Part shown: piece by piece, positions 13,450 to 26,000 of the stretch
Position numbering within the stretch: the first letter of the stretch is position 1
Layout: each line of letters opens with the position of its first letter
Source of the DNA: Prosapia bicincta
Lineage: Eukaryota; Arthropoda; Insecta; Hemiptera; Cercopidae
Length of the DNA: 64,000 nucleotides
Assembly: GCA_036971475.1 (NCBI GenBank)
Contig: JBAIZL010000002.1
Coordinates: 230,171,143-230,235,142 of the forward strand
Reading direction: 5' to 3'
Notes under the pieces: generated by a model
What the model was told of the DNA's origin: nothing
The model's input: the letters and a program-made list of their open reading frames with translations, nothing else
The model's database searches: none
Program-made: the position numbers and the translations under genes

Positions 13450-15845
13450 AAAACTCTCTAGTTCAAACACCAGTAGCATAAAATATAGATCTTGACAAAA
13501 AATACGTTTAACATCATCCCTATTTTAATAAAACACCGTTAAGAGTAATGTCCTGACTAAATGACGTCCTTTAAACACACTGTAACATAAATATGAATAG
13601 CATAATTGAATAAATTGTATCACAATTCTCTTACAGTAGTGTTTATGTTGCATTACGGTGTTTAAAATACAACTTCATTACATTTTTACAAACAACTAAA
13701 TTATTATAATTAAAGAAAAAAATTATTAATAAGAAAATAAATTATTATTGTAAATTCTATAAAAACTGTTACTTAAAGAAATATATTAAGTAACATTTCT
13801 TTAAGAGACATTATATACTTTTTTTAATAATAAGTAATAATATTAACCCTATTTTTTTCCTATGTACATTGACATAAGTATTTTATTTGTCACACATTGA
13901 ACTTCATAATCAAAGAAGCCTATTCCGAAACCAGATGTAGTGTCTCGTTCATTTCCGGATTAAGACATTTCACTAAGTAGACATGTAAAATAAAAACTTA
14001 TAACAAAATAATAGTATTTTTGGTTGCAGGATTTGAAATATCAAGACCATAATTAAAGAATTTTAATATTATTTCTGATATATAATTAAAATTAGTTTTG
14101 TTTCTTTGTAGTGATAAGTATCATTGTTTATTTTATGTTAATATTTTACAGCTATTTTATTAGTTTGAAATTAATTTGTAAAATGTTCTAAACTTAAAAT
14201 GGTAAAATGGATATAAATTAGTTCATCAGTAATCATTTCTCTTCCGATTCAAGATTACATTTTTCAAATCAGACAATGAAGTTGAAAAATGAAGTTAGAC
14301 AATCAAGTTGAATGACTGCGTACCTAAAATGTAATAAAAGGGGCATTGAAGCTTTAGATGTAGAAAAGGTACAGGAAAGTCAGTAGCTGACTGTTTTTGG
14401 TACTCGGCAGAATCACATTAGCTAGCAGCTTTTGTGAACCTGATTGAGATCCCAATATGTTTCTTTGTAAATTATTTTGAAAATTATGTATGGATACGTA
14501 AAATGTATAACTATAAAAGATATCTTCTGTTATTACTTTTTTATTAAATTTTCAGGGAATTTTATTAAGTAAACAAAATAACGAAAGACATGTAAGAAAA
14601 TCAAAACAAAAAAAATCACAAACATTTTTATAAATAAAAATATTCCTTTAAAAACGATAGATAAATTGTTTGGATAAATTTCATCTTAAAAACACTATAT
14701 AAACACATAGTGGGTTATTTGTAACGAAACCTAGCTGTGTAGTTTTGTATGTAATCAACTTTAAATTGATTAAAAATAATAAAATTTGTCTTGACACTAC
14801 GGAGTTGTAACTTTTTAATAGATAATTAATTCGAAAGTAAACCACTTTGGATTGTGTCTGTTTGGTAAAAGACACCGGAAATGATAGACGAAGAAAATAT
14901 TAAAGGCTAAAGAAAAAGCTCTCTCTTCCGTCAGATGTTTTCACGCGAAACCTCTATTTCCCCGATAACAAAGAACAATTAAGAAGAGAAAAGTTTTCTT
15001 TCGGATTGCTTAAAGCTTAAAATGATCAGCAAGGGGTAGGAGGGTGGAATTCCTAGTACTGTTTAAAGGAAACCCACCCTTACCGCTCTGAAATCCCATC
15101 GCAAATTAGAGATAGCTTCCCCATAATCCTCAGGGATAATTCTCCCCCCTTTTACACATTCAATCCTTCTACCCTTCCCTGCTTTTTTCGTCTTCGTCTT
15201 ACTATTTTACACTTTCTTTATCAGCAACCGAAGGGGGTGGAAAAGGTTGCGGAATTTCCTTTGAAAATTTGTTGGCGTAGCTTCGTACTTGTGGAGTTAT
15301 TGGAGATGAAGGGGGCTGAAGGCTATTAAGGATATTTACCGCTGTTCGTTGTCGGTGACTGGATTCTCAGAGTAACAATTCTTCCGTTTAATCACTCAAT
15401 CGTATCACAGATCCTTTGAAAAAAGGAGACCACTCTTTCTTAATGAAAGAGAGATTGTCTTGTTATAAAACCAGGCTTCCGTGATGCATTTGCTAAAAGA
15501 TATGTAGGTCTAGTCGACATAGAAGTTATTTCGGAGTAATTTCCTTGACATGCTTCATTCAAATTAACGTTTTCAATGCCTTATTTAAATACCGGGGTTT
15601 TCAGGAATGTGATGTCAGTTTATACGGTCGGTTACGTTTCATGAATTCAGTTTTCGTGATCAAATCGTTTACTTGGTTCTAATTGAACAAACTGATTTGT
15701 GTATTGCGTTACACCTAAAGAAAAATATTTCTGAGTAAATAATTCAAAGAAAATATTTTTTAAGAGTTAGAATAATACTCTTGAAGGAATTGAAATGAAA
15801 TGTATCGAAATAAGGATACTGAATTTCGATTTGTTATCATTTTAA
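13450..15845. other. Non-coding stretch with a GC-richer block
   Basis: Mostly AT-rich. A block at about 14890-15400 is visibly richer in G and C, with runs such as 'ggggtaggagggtgg' and 'cccccctttt'. No coding frame or transposon ends were seen. It could be regulatory or conserved DNA, judged only on composition. Confidence 0.4.
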
Positions 15846-15849
15846 ATTT

Positions 15850-16330
15850 TTTTCCCACCCGGACCAGAGCCTTGGGAGTCCGCTCAGCCCCCGTGGCAGC
15901 CAACGTCTCGCGACCTGCCTCCGTCTCGCATGCGCATGCGATTAGTATCCCTAAAGAGCGAGAAAGGATTCAGGAAGATTACCCATGTGCCAATCTGATA
16001 ATCTCTTTCCATGGAAAATCTGGAGATAGTGAAATGAAATAGAACAGTAAGTGTCGCGTAAGGGCGGTATTAAAAACCTGCCAAGAAAGAAACCCTGGCA
16101 GGAAAATCCTGCGAAAGATCTTTCAGGAACCTTGGAGGATATGTTACCTTATTCTATAGGTTTAGGATAGGTAATACCTTATATATACCTTATTAGTGAG
16201 GCTATGGTGTGGGAAGTTATCATGCACTTCTTCTGCAGCATACACGAAACTGAAATGTTCATGCAAGTCAAATTAGTGCGTCCGTTGGGGCTAACCTGCA
16301 CCCTTTGGGTTTGCCCCCGCTTCAGGGTCA
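15850..16330 (+). repeat. Unclassified interspersed repeat, copy 2
   Basis: This is the diverged partner of 5590-5975, in the same orientation. It is longer because of an AT-rich insertion around 16125-16200 that contains repeated 'taccttat' words. Order of shared blocks: gtggcagccaac, cctccgtctc, a stretch with ctgataa and ctctttc, the gcgtaagggcggt region, gaaaccctgg, ttggggctaac. No coding capacity is seen, and the class is unknown. Confidence 0.75.
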
Positions 16331-16335
16331 TTTTT

Positions 16336-19300
16336 TAAAAAGAACTTTTACACTTTATCTCTGATTCGAATAAAATTCCATTTTTGTGATCAAAATTTTG
16401 TAAAAAAAAGGAAAACCTATACAATATTTGCACTGTAGATAAAATATTACTATACAATAATTTAATTTATATGACTATAGTCTTATTAAGGAACAAACAT
16501 TTTGTAAGTAGTCATTGTTATATTCAGTGCAGTTATACAAAATACCGGGAGTCGACTTCCAATTGTAACACCAACCATCTAACTCTACAATATTTCCAGA
16601 TATTATTAGGCCTACTTGTGGAATGTTTGCATTTTAATTTTCTCATTGAAACATGCTAAACGTTTTCCTTTTGGAACATCACATTTTCTTAAATCTAATT
16701 CAAAAATCACTTTTGACCTTTTGTTCTTTGACAGCTTTTATTGCGATTTAAAATATTTTAATAAAATTTGCACTTTTTTTGTAAATGTGTTATTTTGTAT
16801 TTCAGATCAAATGGATTTTTATAGACATAAATGATCTATCCTACTTTAAGACTGGATGCAGCCTACAATAAACAGTCAAAATAAACATTATATTTGATTT
16901 TGTGAATATGAAATTAATTTATTTGTCAGAAAAAACTTTAAATGAATTTTTATAAAGGGGCTGTTTTAGATCGGAGTTTATTTGGTTTCGTTCCAGGTAT
17001 AAATTTGAGTAAACATGTTCTGTTGAACAATAATAGAAATTATTAAAAGCAGAATAAACATATAACTGGTACATTTATTAAATTAGTAAACGGTTTTCTT
17101 TACTATTTTACATTTATTCTAGCAGACATGCAAGTTAAAGGGGTTTTTGTATTCCTTAATACATACGCCTATATGTTACTGATTATTAATCTTATAAATC
17201 AAAACACCTACTTCACATTCAGGATTTTAATATTTTGTAACATATTCTATTTTTTAAATGAAGTACGATTATATTAATTAATACGTACTTCATTAATTAA
17301 TGAAGTACGAATATATTTGTATTATTATATTTCAAAATGGAAATAAAGATTACATCTGTTTAGTCACGAAAGACAAAACTAAATTGCGTACATTATTTAA
17401 ATATTAAATAAAATAAAAGGAAAACTTCAAAAGTTGGTAAAATATATTTAAAATTTAGAAAATATAAACAAGAAGAAAATATTTTTTATGACAGTAAAAA
17501 TATAGTTTTAGTGAAAGTAATCCATACCCAGATTATACTCATTAAAACAAAAACCAAAAACTTACACAAAATCGATATTATCATATAGCGAAAACATTTC
17601 TAAGTTTATATTTTAAAAATATTTAAATGCACTTATATTTTCAGATCCTGACAATTTTAAAAAATTTTATTACCTGTTTAAAATAATTATTAGTCTATTC
17701 AAAAGTAAATCCTAATTTTCCAGATTTGAAAACTAACGATGTATACTTTTTCTTATTTTGTGTTGATTTAATAATTCTCACATGAAGAAGAAAAATATAG
17801 CCTACGGTATTCAGAAGATGTAAACAGCTTTGTTGTAATATTTTTAATAAAAAAGCCACCAAATTATAAATTTAAAATAACTTAGAGACATGTGCAGAAA
17901 CACATTTCTTAGCTTTTTCACTTGTGGAAAATTAAAAAAAAAACATACAAAAAATTAAAATGCAAAATTGTTTTTATAATCAACTCTACTATCCCTTATT
18001 AAAAACGTTAGATCTTTACGTGTATTTTTGTGGTAGCTTCTCTCGGATTCGTTGTTACACAGTAGTTTCTATTTATTTATTGTTTTAGGCGTGAGGTGAA
18101 GACTGATTCTGGATTTTCTCTTCCTAAGATATTTACTCGTTGCTTGTTGGATTAAAATCCGCCAAGAAATTCACTGAAATCCGTCAGTACTCTTATTGAA
18201 CCACATATTTGTTTCGCCCTAATTTCAGATCGTTGTTCCATATTATCTTTTTACATTCTGATTTCATTCATGCTAAACCGAATGCTAGTAAAATGGTGAA
18301 CGATTTCCGTGAACGAAGTTATTTTGTAAAATATAAAATTAGAATTTTTCTCTAAAAGAGAAGTGTTCGATTCCTTGAGAAATGTGACTATGTATAGTCT
18401 AATAATAATAACAATAATAATAATAATAGTTTTATATAATATATGTATAAAATAGGCCTGTTATTTTTAAATATTATACAATTTTCAAATGTTATCTGTA
18501 AATATTACATTACTTTGTGAAGCAATTTACTAGAAAGTTTACTAACATATTAACCTGAAATAATAGTAGAAGTAAATTGCTTCATTTGAACTTAAAGTTC
18601 TATGTTATAATAAAATACTTTTTTTTTTAATTAATAAAAAGCTAAAACCAAAATTAAATACGACAAAACCAATATATTAACAACGTTTTAAGCAAATTTT
18701 TACAAGTGTTTTGGAAAAATGAAATGTTATAGAAGTATTTTCAGAAAGGAGTGTGTCCGTCATTTCTGATAGGCGGTCAGTGTCAAAGTAAAATGAAAAA
18801 TATTTTCTATTAATAGGATAGCCAACCTCAGCCAGGTCTCATTAATTAGTCCACTCTGCATGTCGAATCCAAGGTTTTGTATCTTTGATAAATCATGTCC
18901 CCCTCCAGACTGAAATCAGTGGCTCCGCTTTAATAGATTTGGAACGTATGCACGAATATGCCCAAACACTTAAGCTCTGTATGAATTTATGTTATTATTT
19001 ACGTAAACAAGTAGGAATAAATCCATTAATACATTATCTTCGATTAAAGTCGAAAATCTATCTTATTCTAACATAGCCACGCTCAATGACCAATTTTAAA
19101 AATATTAGGGGCCTACGCACCAATTCTCGAATTAATGCTATAAAAATTTAATAATAAAGTCATTCAATCAAATAATATTAATTATAATCGTTAATTATTA
19201 ACATTACACAAGTTATTTAAAAATATTAAAAACTTAAGCTTGATAATAGCCCATGAAGAGTGCAGTAATAACAATATTTTCATTGCAATGAAAAAAATAA

Positions 19301-21690
19301 GTGAATATACCTTTGAGCGACTGTGGACTATGAATCAAATAGACAACAAAAAGTATAAAATTCTTGACTTCTGAAGATGGTTATAAGATAAGTAAATTAG
19401 GCGAGAGGCCGAGGGCGAGTCGATGGTGGAGGTACTCCCAGATCATTTTCAAAAACATCGACTCTTGGACTCCCGCTGACTCATAGGGTTGATTCATTAT
19501 TTTGTTACTTATTATTAGTTTTTAATGTACAGTGAAAATAACAACAAATGTAAATAGGGGCTTCACGGAAGCGTGCTAATAGCATTGTCTAAAAGTTGAG
19601 ACGGGTAGGCTGTGCTTAATGGGCCTGATAGCGACAGAGCCTGATGTTTTCTATCCGACGAGTACATAATTTCTAGCTAAGAATCAAGTGCCAGCTTATA
19701 AAATTTGACCTATACATTTCACTGAAATGTGGATTAATCGTTTAATCGTTACAGTAAATGCCTCATACATATATAGTAAATTGTTTACTAGTAATGTTTC
19801 GTTAATAAAAAAAAGTTTTAATTTATTAAATAAATTTACTTTACTAAATTTTCCTTTTTCTACTGTAAAATTTTACTTTTTATTACAATGATTAGAGCAA
19901 AGATATTTCGGCTGAATAGTTGGCTCTGAAGCAAAGCCGATCGATGATAAATACATTTCAGAATATTTTTGCTTTCCAAAAGTTAAATTTTGAGGTAAAC
20001 GAGCATTTTCCTTGAAGATCAGGGAAGGGAGTAGGGTCCACGAAAAACACATACCTATGGGCCCCATCTAACATATGGCCACCTTGAGAGATCTAAATGT
20101 TTAGTTTAAATGTGTTAGTTTGATATCACATGTGTAGTTTATGTTAATTTGTCTTGATTGTTGAGAGTAAACTGCATATAGTTCTGGAAACTTAAACTAA
20201 ATATACTTAACTGGATATGTAAATAAATATTTTCTTTAAAGATTGTTTTTTGCAATTATTTAAAACATATTTTTGGTAATTTACGGAAGTAAACTCTTTC
20301 GAATTTTTTAATAGTAGCATATAGACCTGCACGCAACTTATTCACTTAAAAATATTTACTATAGAGAATCAATAACCTTCGATTTTCTTCTAAATTTTCT
20401 TACATTTTTAGTATTAAATATTTTTTACGTTGCCTTCACCTTATGCCAAAACACATATTTTCAAATAAAAGAAATTTTTAGAACTTGACACTATTTTTGT
20501 AACATTTTAAATTTTATTAAGTGTCATTGTTGAAAGAAAAGTTTATACCATAAAGGTTACTTTCTAAAATAAAAAAGAGCAAAATAATTTTACTTATTTT
20601 TTATCAGAAAAACATCGACCTGTAAAATTAAAATAACTGAAAATTAACAATTTATTTTACATTGGGTTCTTTTAATGTTTAAATTTTTATGACAACCTAA
20701 TGAAAACCGATAATATCCTTCGATCTAACGTAACACTAAGATAATGGTAAGGATCGTGTTACTATAACGTTACAAAAAAAAAGTTTTACTAACATTTTAA
20801 CGTTGGCCTACGTGTACGTCTACACAATCAACGCAAAGGAAACAAGAGTGAAATTCTACGACAGATGTGTGTCAGTGTCAGAAACAATTTACAATCTCCA
20901 ATCTCACGTTCATAGCGGACAGTTAAGCTAAGCCGAAGAGTTTTAATGAGTTCCAAGATTGCTCATATGATGTCCTTAGCTATCACTCTCTTTAAGACAG
21001 TGTGCCCCTTGGGATATTTCAAAATATTGAATGGAGTTACCTCATCGCCGACTTGCCCCCTTTCTTTACTCACAGTGCCGATATTTAGTGTGGAGAGTAT
21101 GACATGTGTTTAATGAACATATGGTGCCTAGTTTTCTTCTAAATTTCTTTCATAATTTAGTATTAATGAAAGGTTCTACGTATGTCTTGAACCGATCTCT
21201 TTCTTAGGAGGAAACAATCACTATTTATTATCACTAGGTTTTCCTTTCTTCCTATTTTTTCGTTATGCTGAGAGGCATATGGATAATACTAGTACCAGAC
21301 CGATATTTTTTCCTTCATGTAAACATGCGAAGAATTTCCAAAGAGGTTCCCCAAAACTCTCTTCTAGTAGATTATAATCAGGGCTTGAAAAGACTTATGC
21401 TTCCATTGTTCTTGTCTGTACCTAGACCCTCTTACATAAGGTATACACCATTTCAGTATTAAAATCAAATCTAGAGCTCAATCTGCCCACTAATATTAAC
21501 TCAATGACAAGAACCTAATCTAATATAATACGTTTGTATATAAAGACTGTGAATATAGTAAAGGCTTACCCGAGCCCATGACAAATTGCCTCCAGGCATC
21601 CGATTATACATTATATTGTCATATATCAACCTAACCACCATCTGGAGATATGACAAAAACGATCCGCTGATGTGAAGGCGAATGGAAGAC
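16336..21690. other. AT-rich non-coding stretch
   Basis: No genes or transposon coding regions were recognised. Local features are a 26-bp perfect palindrome at 17284-17309 and a short AAT-type microsatellite at about 18402-18428. A GC-richer block at about 20860-21070 also stands out. Open frames here are short and show no family resemblance. Confidence 0.45.
17284..17309. repeat. 26-bp perfect palindrome
   Basis: cgtacttcattaa is followed directly by its exact reverse complement. A third copy of part of the arm (gaagtacg) sits about 25 bp upstream at 17260-17267. It may be a small target for foldback or a transcription-factor dimer site; nothing supports a specific role. Confidence 0.8.
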
Positions 21691-21699
21691 GGCCCCGCA

Positions 21700-22465
21700 T
21701 CGAAGTGTTGAAACTAAGGGGTGATAGAGAAGAAATATTCTTAAGTCTATGGGTTGAGGGACAAGATATATTCTGAAGATTAGGGGGGATGGACAAGATA
21801 TATTCTAAAGTCTAAGGGGTGATGGAGAACTATATTCTACATACTAAGAAGCGATGTACAAAATATATTCTGAAGATTAAGGGGTGACGGTCAAGATATA
21901 TTACAGACTAAGTTGTGGTGGACAAGATATACTCTGAAGATTGAGGGTGATGGTCAAGATATATTCTACAGACTTATGGGAAATGGACAAGATATATTCT
22001 GAAGACCAAGGGTTGATACACAAGATATATTCAATAGAGTAAGGAGTGGTGGACAAGATATATTCTGAAGGCTATGGGGTGATGGACAAGACATTTTCTA
22101 AAGTCTAAGGGGTGATGGAGAACTATATTCTACATACTAAGAAGCGATGTACAAAATATGTTCTGAAGATTAAGGGGTGATGGTCAAGATATATTACAGA
22201 CTAAGTTGTGGTGGACAAGATATACTCTGAAGATTGAGGGTGATGGACAAGACATATTCTAAAGACTAAGGGGTGATTAACAAGATATATTCTGAAGACT
22301 AAGGGGTGATGGACAAGGCATATTCTAAAGACTAAGGGTTGATGGACAAGATATATTGTGAAGAATAAGAGGTGATGGACAAGTTATATTCTATAGACTA
22401 AGGGGTGATGGACAAGATATATTGTGAAGACTAAGAAGTGATGAACAAGACATATTCTAAAGAGA
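21700..22465. repeat. 33-bp minisatellite with higher-order repeat
   Basis: About 22 diverged tandem copies of a unit close to 33 bp, with consensus words gatggacaag, atatattctg and aagactaagg. A block of about 150 bp (21804-21953) recurs with about two differences at 22097-22246, an offset of 293 bp, so a multi-unit segment was duplicated after the array had diverged. Stops occur in the frames I checked, so it does not encode a repeat protein. Confidence 0.9.
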
Positions 22466-22469
22466 CACT

Positions 22470-23050
22470 ATCCATAGAACTGGATACCCTCCTCTTTCTT
22501 GAAGAAGAATGATACGCTGTATTCGACAAAAGCTAATAATTTTGGATAATATAGTGTATCTATGTGTTTAGATAATATTGCATCACTGAAGCTGATGAAT
22601 AAATAAGGCTTGAAAGACTGAAATAGAAAACGACAAACACACAAAATCATAATGATTACAAAGTCCGATAGATATACCGAGAAAGATCAATGATGTTAAA
22701 TAAATAAATTATGATGGAAGACAAAATAAACAAAAGTATTTAATAGAAATAAGTCAACAATTGCAAAATTGGGAAAAGGTTATTTAAAAATATTAAAAAA
22801 AACATATTACACGAAGGAATAAAGAAACATATAGGCCTAACATAAGCTCTTGTAAAATATGCCAGATTCTACTTCTTAGGAGAATCTACAATGCCGAGAA
22901 TGTATTAAAACAACAAAATAAATATTTGGGTTAATATAAGGGAAATTATCTTTCAAAATACAACTCAGAATTATATATACTTTAGTACATGCATATATAC
23001 CAACACTTTAGTAAATTTACTTTAGTATTTTATAATTACTTTGGTAAATA
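22470..23050. other. AT-rich non-coding stretch
   Basis: Nothing recognised beyond AT-rich sequence. Confidence 0.45.
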
Positions 23051-23056
23051 TTTTTA

Positions 23057-23283
23057 ATTAATCACTTAAACAATAGTTTATGACTATTTATTTTTAATTG
23101 TAGCTGCCTTAGTGCTATTTTTTATGTTTATTTTCGCGTATGTGGGTGTTATGTTGTGAATTAGGCATTGTTTGTTTAATTGTATGTGCGCGTGTATTTT
23201 CCTAACCTTTAAAACCGCCTTCCTGTATTCCTGGACTGCAGCTAAAGTTCGGATAGTGTTAAACTATTGTTTAAGTGATTAAT
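23057..23283. mobile_element. Inverted-repeat (MITE-like) insertion with 24-bp arms
   Basis: attaatcacttaaacaatag plus tta at 23057-23080 is the exact reverse complement of 23260-23283, giving 24-bp perfect arms around about 180 bp of non-coding DNA. The right arm and its inner flank (23245-23283) match 45091-45129 at 35 of 39 positions. That site lies between the two Penelope-like tails, so the sequence is a dispersed repeat terminus. I could not identify a target duplication. It could be a MITE or the terminal part of a Penelope-like element. Confidence 0.6.
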
Positions 23284-23289
23284 CAAGTT

Positions 23290-24200
23290 TCACCGAACGT
23301 AATGGACTAACAAATTCAAGAATTAATTTTAGTCTTTTTTAAAGTTTCAGATTTAAAAAAAAATTATAAACGTTAAAAATGCACACACAAACTAAGGTCC
23401 ATTCTTTCGGCAATTTAGTTTTATGTAACACTTCCTATCAAAAGTTTAAGCTTCGCCGCACTACAAAATAGTACCTACTTAATACTATCGTAACATCATA
23501 GCATGTCAAGACAGGTGAGCAAAATGTTTTTTTTAAACTTCGATTGTTTTCAAGTTTTAAATCGGACAGAGGAGGAGCAAAAAAGAATAAAAAATGAGAA
23601 ATGGCCAGAGAAACAAATTACTGCAGAGTCAATGCTGTTATTACAGTGAACACGTCAACTAAGGCCTCTGGCGGTACAGTCTGTCTAAATAGAACCTTTC
23701 CTAATTCATATGTTGCAGAGAATTGTTCTTTAATGATTCTGCTTTGAATGTATGAACCCATGATCTTAACTTGAAAACTTATTCAGATCAAAGGACATTG
23801 TTAAAACCACGCTTATAATTAAAATAAATATACTAAAAACTACTAAAACTTTTATTTAGCGTGCATCAGTATTTACAAACTTTAAATTTCAGTAATTTTA
23901 AAACTTTTACTTTAATATTTCAAAGTTTAAATATTATAACACTTTAAATGTGTTTAATTAAAAATGTAACTTTTAAAAATAGGCATAATTTGTAGGATAT
24001 CATTGTTTGTTCAATCTACACAATAACTTGAACGCTTTCAAATTCAATCGATTTTTTTAGATTTTGAAAAGTAGTACCCTTGAAACTACAATACGAAATA
24101 TACATACATGATTGGTTTATCTTTACTGAGGATAAAAATGTCATTTTCTAAACAGACAAATAGAATCTTCACCCATTCTAATTCATAATTTGTGGTTAAT
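23290..24200. other. AT-rich non-coding stretch
   Basis: No coding signal or repeat boundary was recognised. Confidence 0.45.
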
Positions 24201-24218
24201 TATGGTTCAATTGTGTAT

Positions 24219-24436
24219 CGAAATCTTGTTGCTGTTAATGACGAGCTGGTTGTTAATTCTTATTACACTTTTGCTATTACTTGCGACCATACGTTTTGTT
24301 AACTAAGATAGAGAGTTATCAGACTGGAGGCTGAAGAAGTCGTAAGACGAAAACGTTTCCTCCAAGTGTAAGTTAACAATTTAACAACCTCTAGTTAACA
24401 AAACGTCTGGTCGCAAGTAATAGCAAAAGTAAATTA
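24219..24436 (+). mobile_element. Small inverted-repeat retroelement carrying a hammerhead-like motif
   Basis: Boundaries come from comparison with the 140-bp relative at 50384-50523: both begin cgaaat, then ttgttgctgtt and gacgagctggt, and both end near 'caaaa...taag'. Inside is a pair of inverted arms of about 35 bp, one containing attacttgcgacca and the other tggtcgcaagtaat, surrounding the hammerhead-like motif at 24326-24363. The flanks contain a near-duplicate (aattgtgtat before, aattgtgatt after), possibly a target duplication. It has no coding capacity, so it would depend on an enzyme supplied elsewhere. A Penelope-like element is a plausible partner but that is inference. Confidence 0.65.
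24326..24363 (+). ncRNA. Hammerhead-ribozyme-like motif
   Basis: Order of parts: ggagg (24326-24330), CTGAAGA core (24331-24337), stem II GTC-GTAA-GAC (24339-24348), GAAA (24349-24352), palindrome AACGTT (24352-24357), T at the cleavage position, then cctcc (24359-24363), which pairs perfectly with ggagg as stem I. One extra A sits between the core and stem II. Hammerheads of Penelope-like and related retroelements typically have a very short stem III and act as dimers, which fits the loop-less palindrome here. The sequence order and pairing are directly visible. Self-cleavage is not shown, and the U at position 17 is permitted but less usual than C. Confidence 0.55.
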
Positions 24437-24439
24437 AGT

Positions 24440-25020
24440 TAAATTGTGATTGAGAAGTGTTTGCAAAGCAGGTTTCATCGTCAGTGGTCACGTTCCATTT
24501 CTCCGTTATCAATCTCTTCCATATCAAATCATGGTTAACAAAGGTTGCTATTAATACTACCTAAAGTAGTATTTTATATAGGGTTACGTATTGTATAATT
24601 TCAACTAGACAACAAGTTTAGCTTACGTTCTATTACAATAGTTTATTTTATCAAATTTCAAGTAACCGTGATATGCTCTTCTAAAAAGGCTAAAACCAAT
24701 CTATCAAATAAAAAAATTATGAAGTGGTCAAAATTGTCACATTGCTTTGAAAAGACAAATCCCACAAAGCCGTACATAGTTAAACTGCATACATCTACAT
24801 TTAAATATTCCCTGCATAACAATGCTAATTTGGCTGTATATTTCTCATTTAGTTCCAAATGATTAACAAATATATTTTAAAAAGAAAGTGTCATAAAAAT
24901 TAACCGTTTGGTAAAACTGGTTTTCAAATATGTCTATTTTCTTTTGAATAAATTATTTTCTGCGTATTTATTCCAAGAATAGTATCAAAGCAATTGATTA
25001 TTGTAGGTTCAAAAAAATAT
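24440..25020. other. AT-rich non-coding stretch
   Basis: No gene or repeat boundary recognised. Confidence 0.4.
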
Positions 25021-25027
25021 AGACTCC

Positions 25028-25402
25028 TTGGTAAATGGGTTATCATTTATTTATTTTTTTATTATTTTGTTGTTGTATACAGTCTCTATATTCCTGCTAA
25101 AAACAAGTGTAATACTGTCCTCTATGACTTACTGTCCTTCCATTTGCCAAAAGCAAAGCTTTCCTAACGGATCGTTGGAAAGTTTTAGTTTATCACTATT
25201 TTATTTAACTGAGTATTTCTACATGGATAATTTTCTGCAAGACTTCAACAATTTCTCCAGAATTATTTTCAAAATATTTAAATATCCCGCTCTTCTAGAG
25301 CACTTTCTCTTTGCAGCGCTTAGATGGATTATAACTGCTTCCTGGAACACAAATCCTCTACCTAAATTAATTACGAATCAAAGTTTCTCGGAATCGATCT
25401 AA
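25028..25402 (+). other. Unrecognised open frame of 124 codons
   Basis: An ATG-initiated frame with a hydrophobic start (residues 9-24 are rich in F, I, L, Y and could be a membrane segment or an AT-composition effect). The rest resembles no family I know. The opposite strand is also fairly open and slightly more protein-like in composition, so this may be a decayed transposon fragment read on the wrong strand. No splice sites or neighbouring exons were recognised. I do not claim a gene. Confidence 0.15.
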
Positions 25403-25919
25403 GTCGTTCAAGTACTTGCTCTTTATTTTTTATTTTTTTTTGTTTAGTTATATATTGGATAATGTTTAAGCAGCATGTTTTATTTTTAACGTTTTCGTTA
25501 AAGACTGTAGTGAGAGGAAAAATCAGGGAAATGTGTTCAAAGGCATTATTAAAAGATTTGTTTTGGGTTTTGGAACTTTTAATTTTTTTACGGCATTAAA
25601 GGTTAAATATTATACCGAAATAAAGCTCTTTAATCACAATCTTTCTTTATAAAAATTTGATTTTGTGTAATATTGAGTTTAAGCGTTTATAGCTTAATAG
25701 TATGGATTTAACATTGTATGTTTAAAATCATTATAAAAATTACGTTTTAAAAATGCTGTGTTAAAGGAAATTTTAAAAATGATGGGCTAGCAGGAGCAAT
25801 GTGAAGAAGAATACAAGAAATTCACAAAATTTAAACTAGGCGCCAAAATCAAAAGGTTGCCTACGTCTAGCCAGTAGGTGAAGAGGACGGATATATAGTA
25901 TGTACCATTAAGGGCCTAT

Positions 25920-25952
25920 ATACTATGTATATATATATTTCCTATATTTTCC

Positions 25953-25998
<46 letters not shown>
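25920..25998. repeat. (TA)n microsatellite
   Basis: An interrupted TA tract, preceded by a partly palindromic 'tagtatgtaccatt' to 'atactatgtatat' region. Confidence 0.9.

Positions 25999-25999
<1 letters not shown>

Positions 26000-26000
<1 letters not shown>

Noticed and set aside
21700..22465. Considered as a gene for a repeat protein
   Set aside because: Stops occur in the frames I checked and unit length varies; it behaves as a minisatellite.
25028..25402. 124-codon frame with a hydrophobic start considered as a membrane protein gene
   Set aside because: No family resemblance, AT-driven composition and no gene context; kept only as an unrecognised low-confidence frame.
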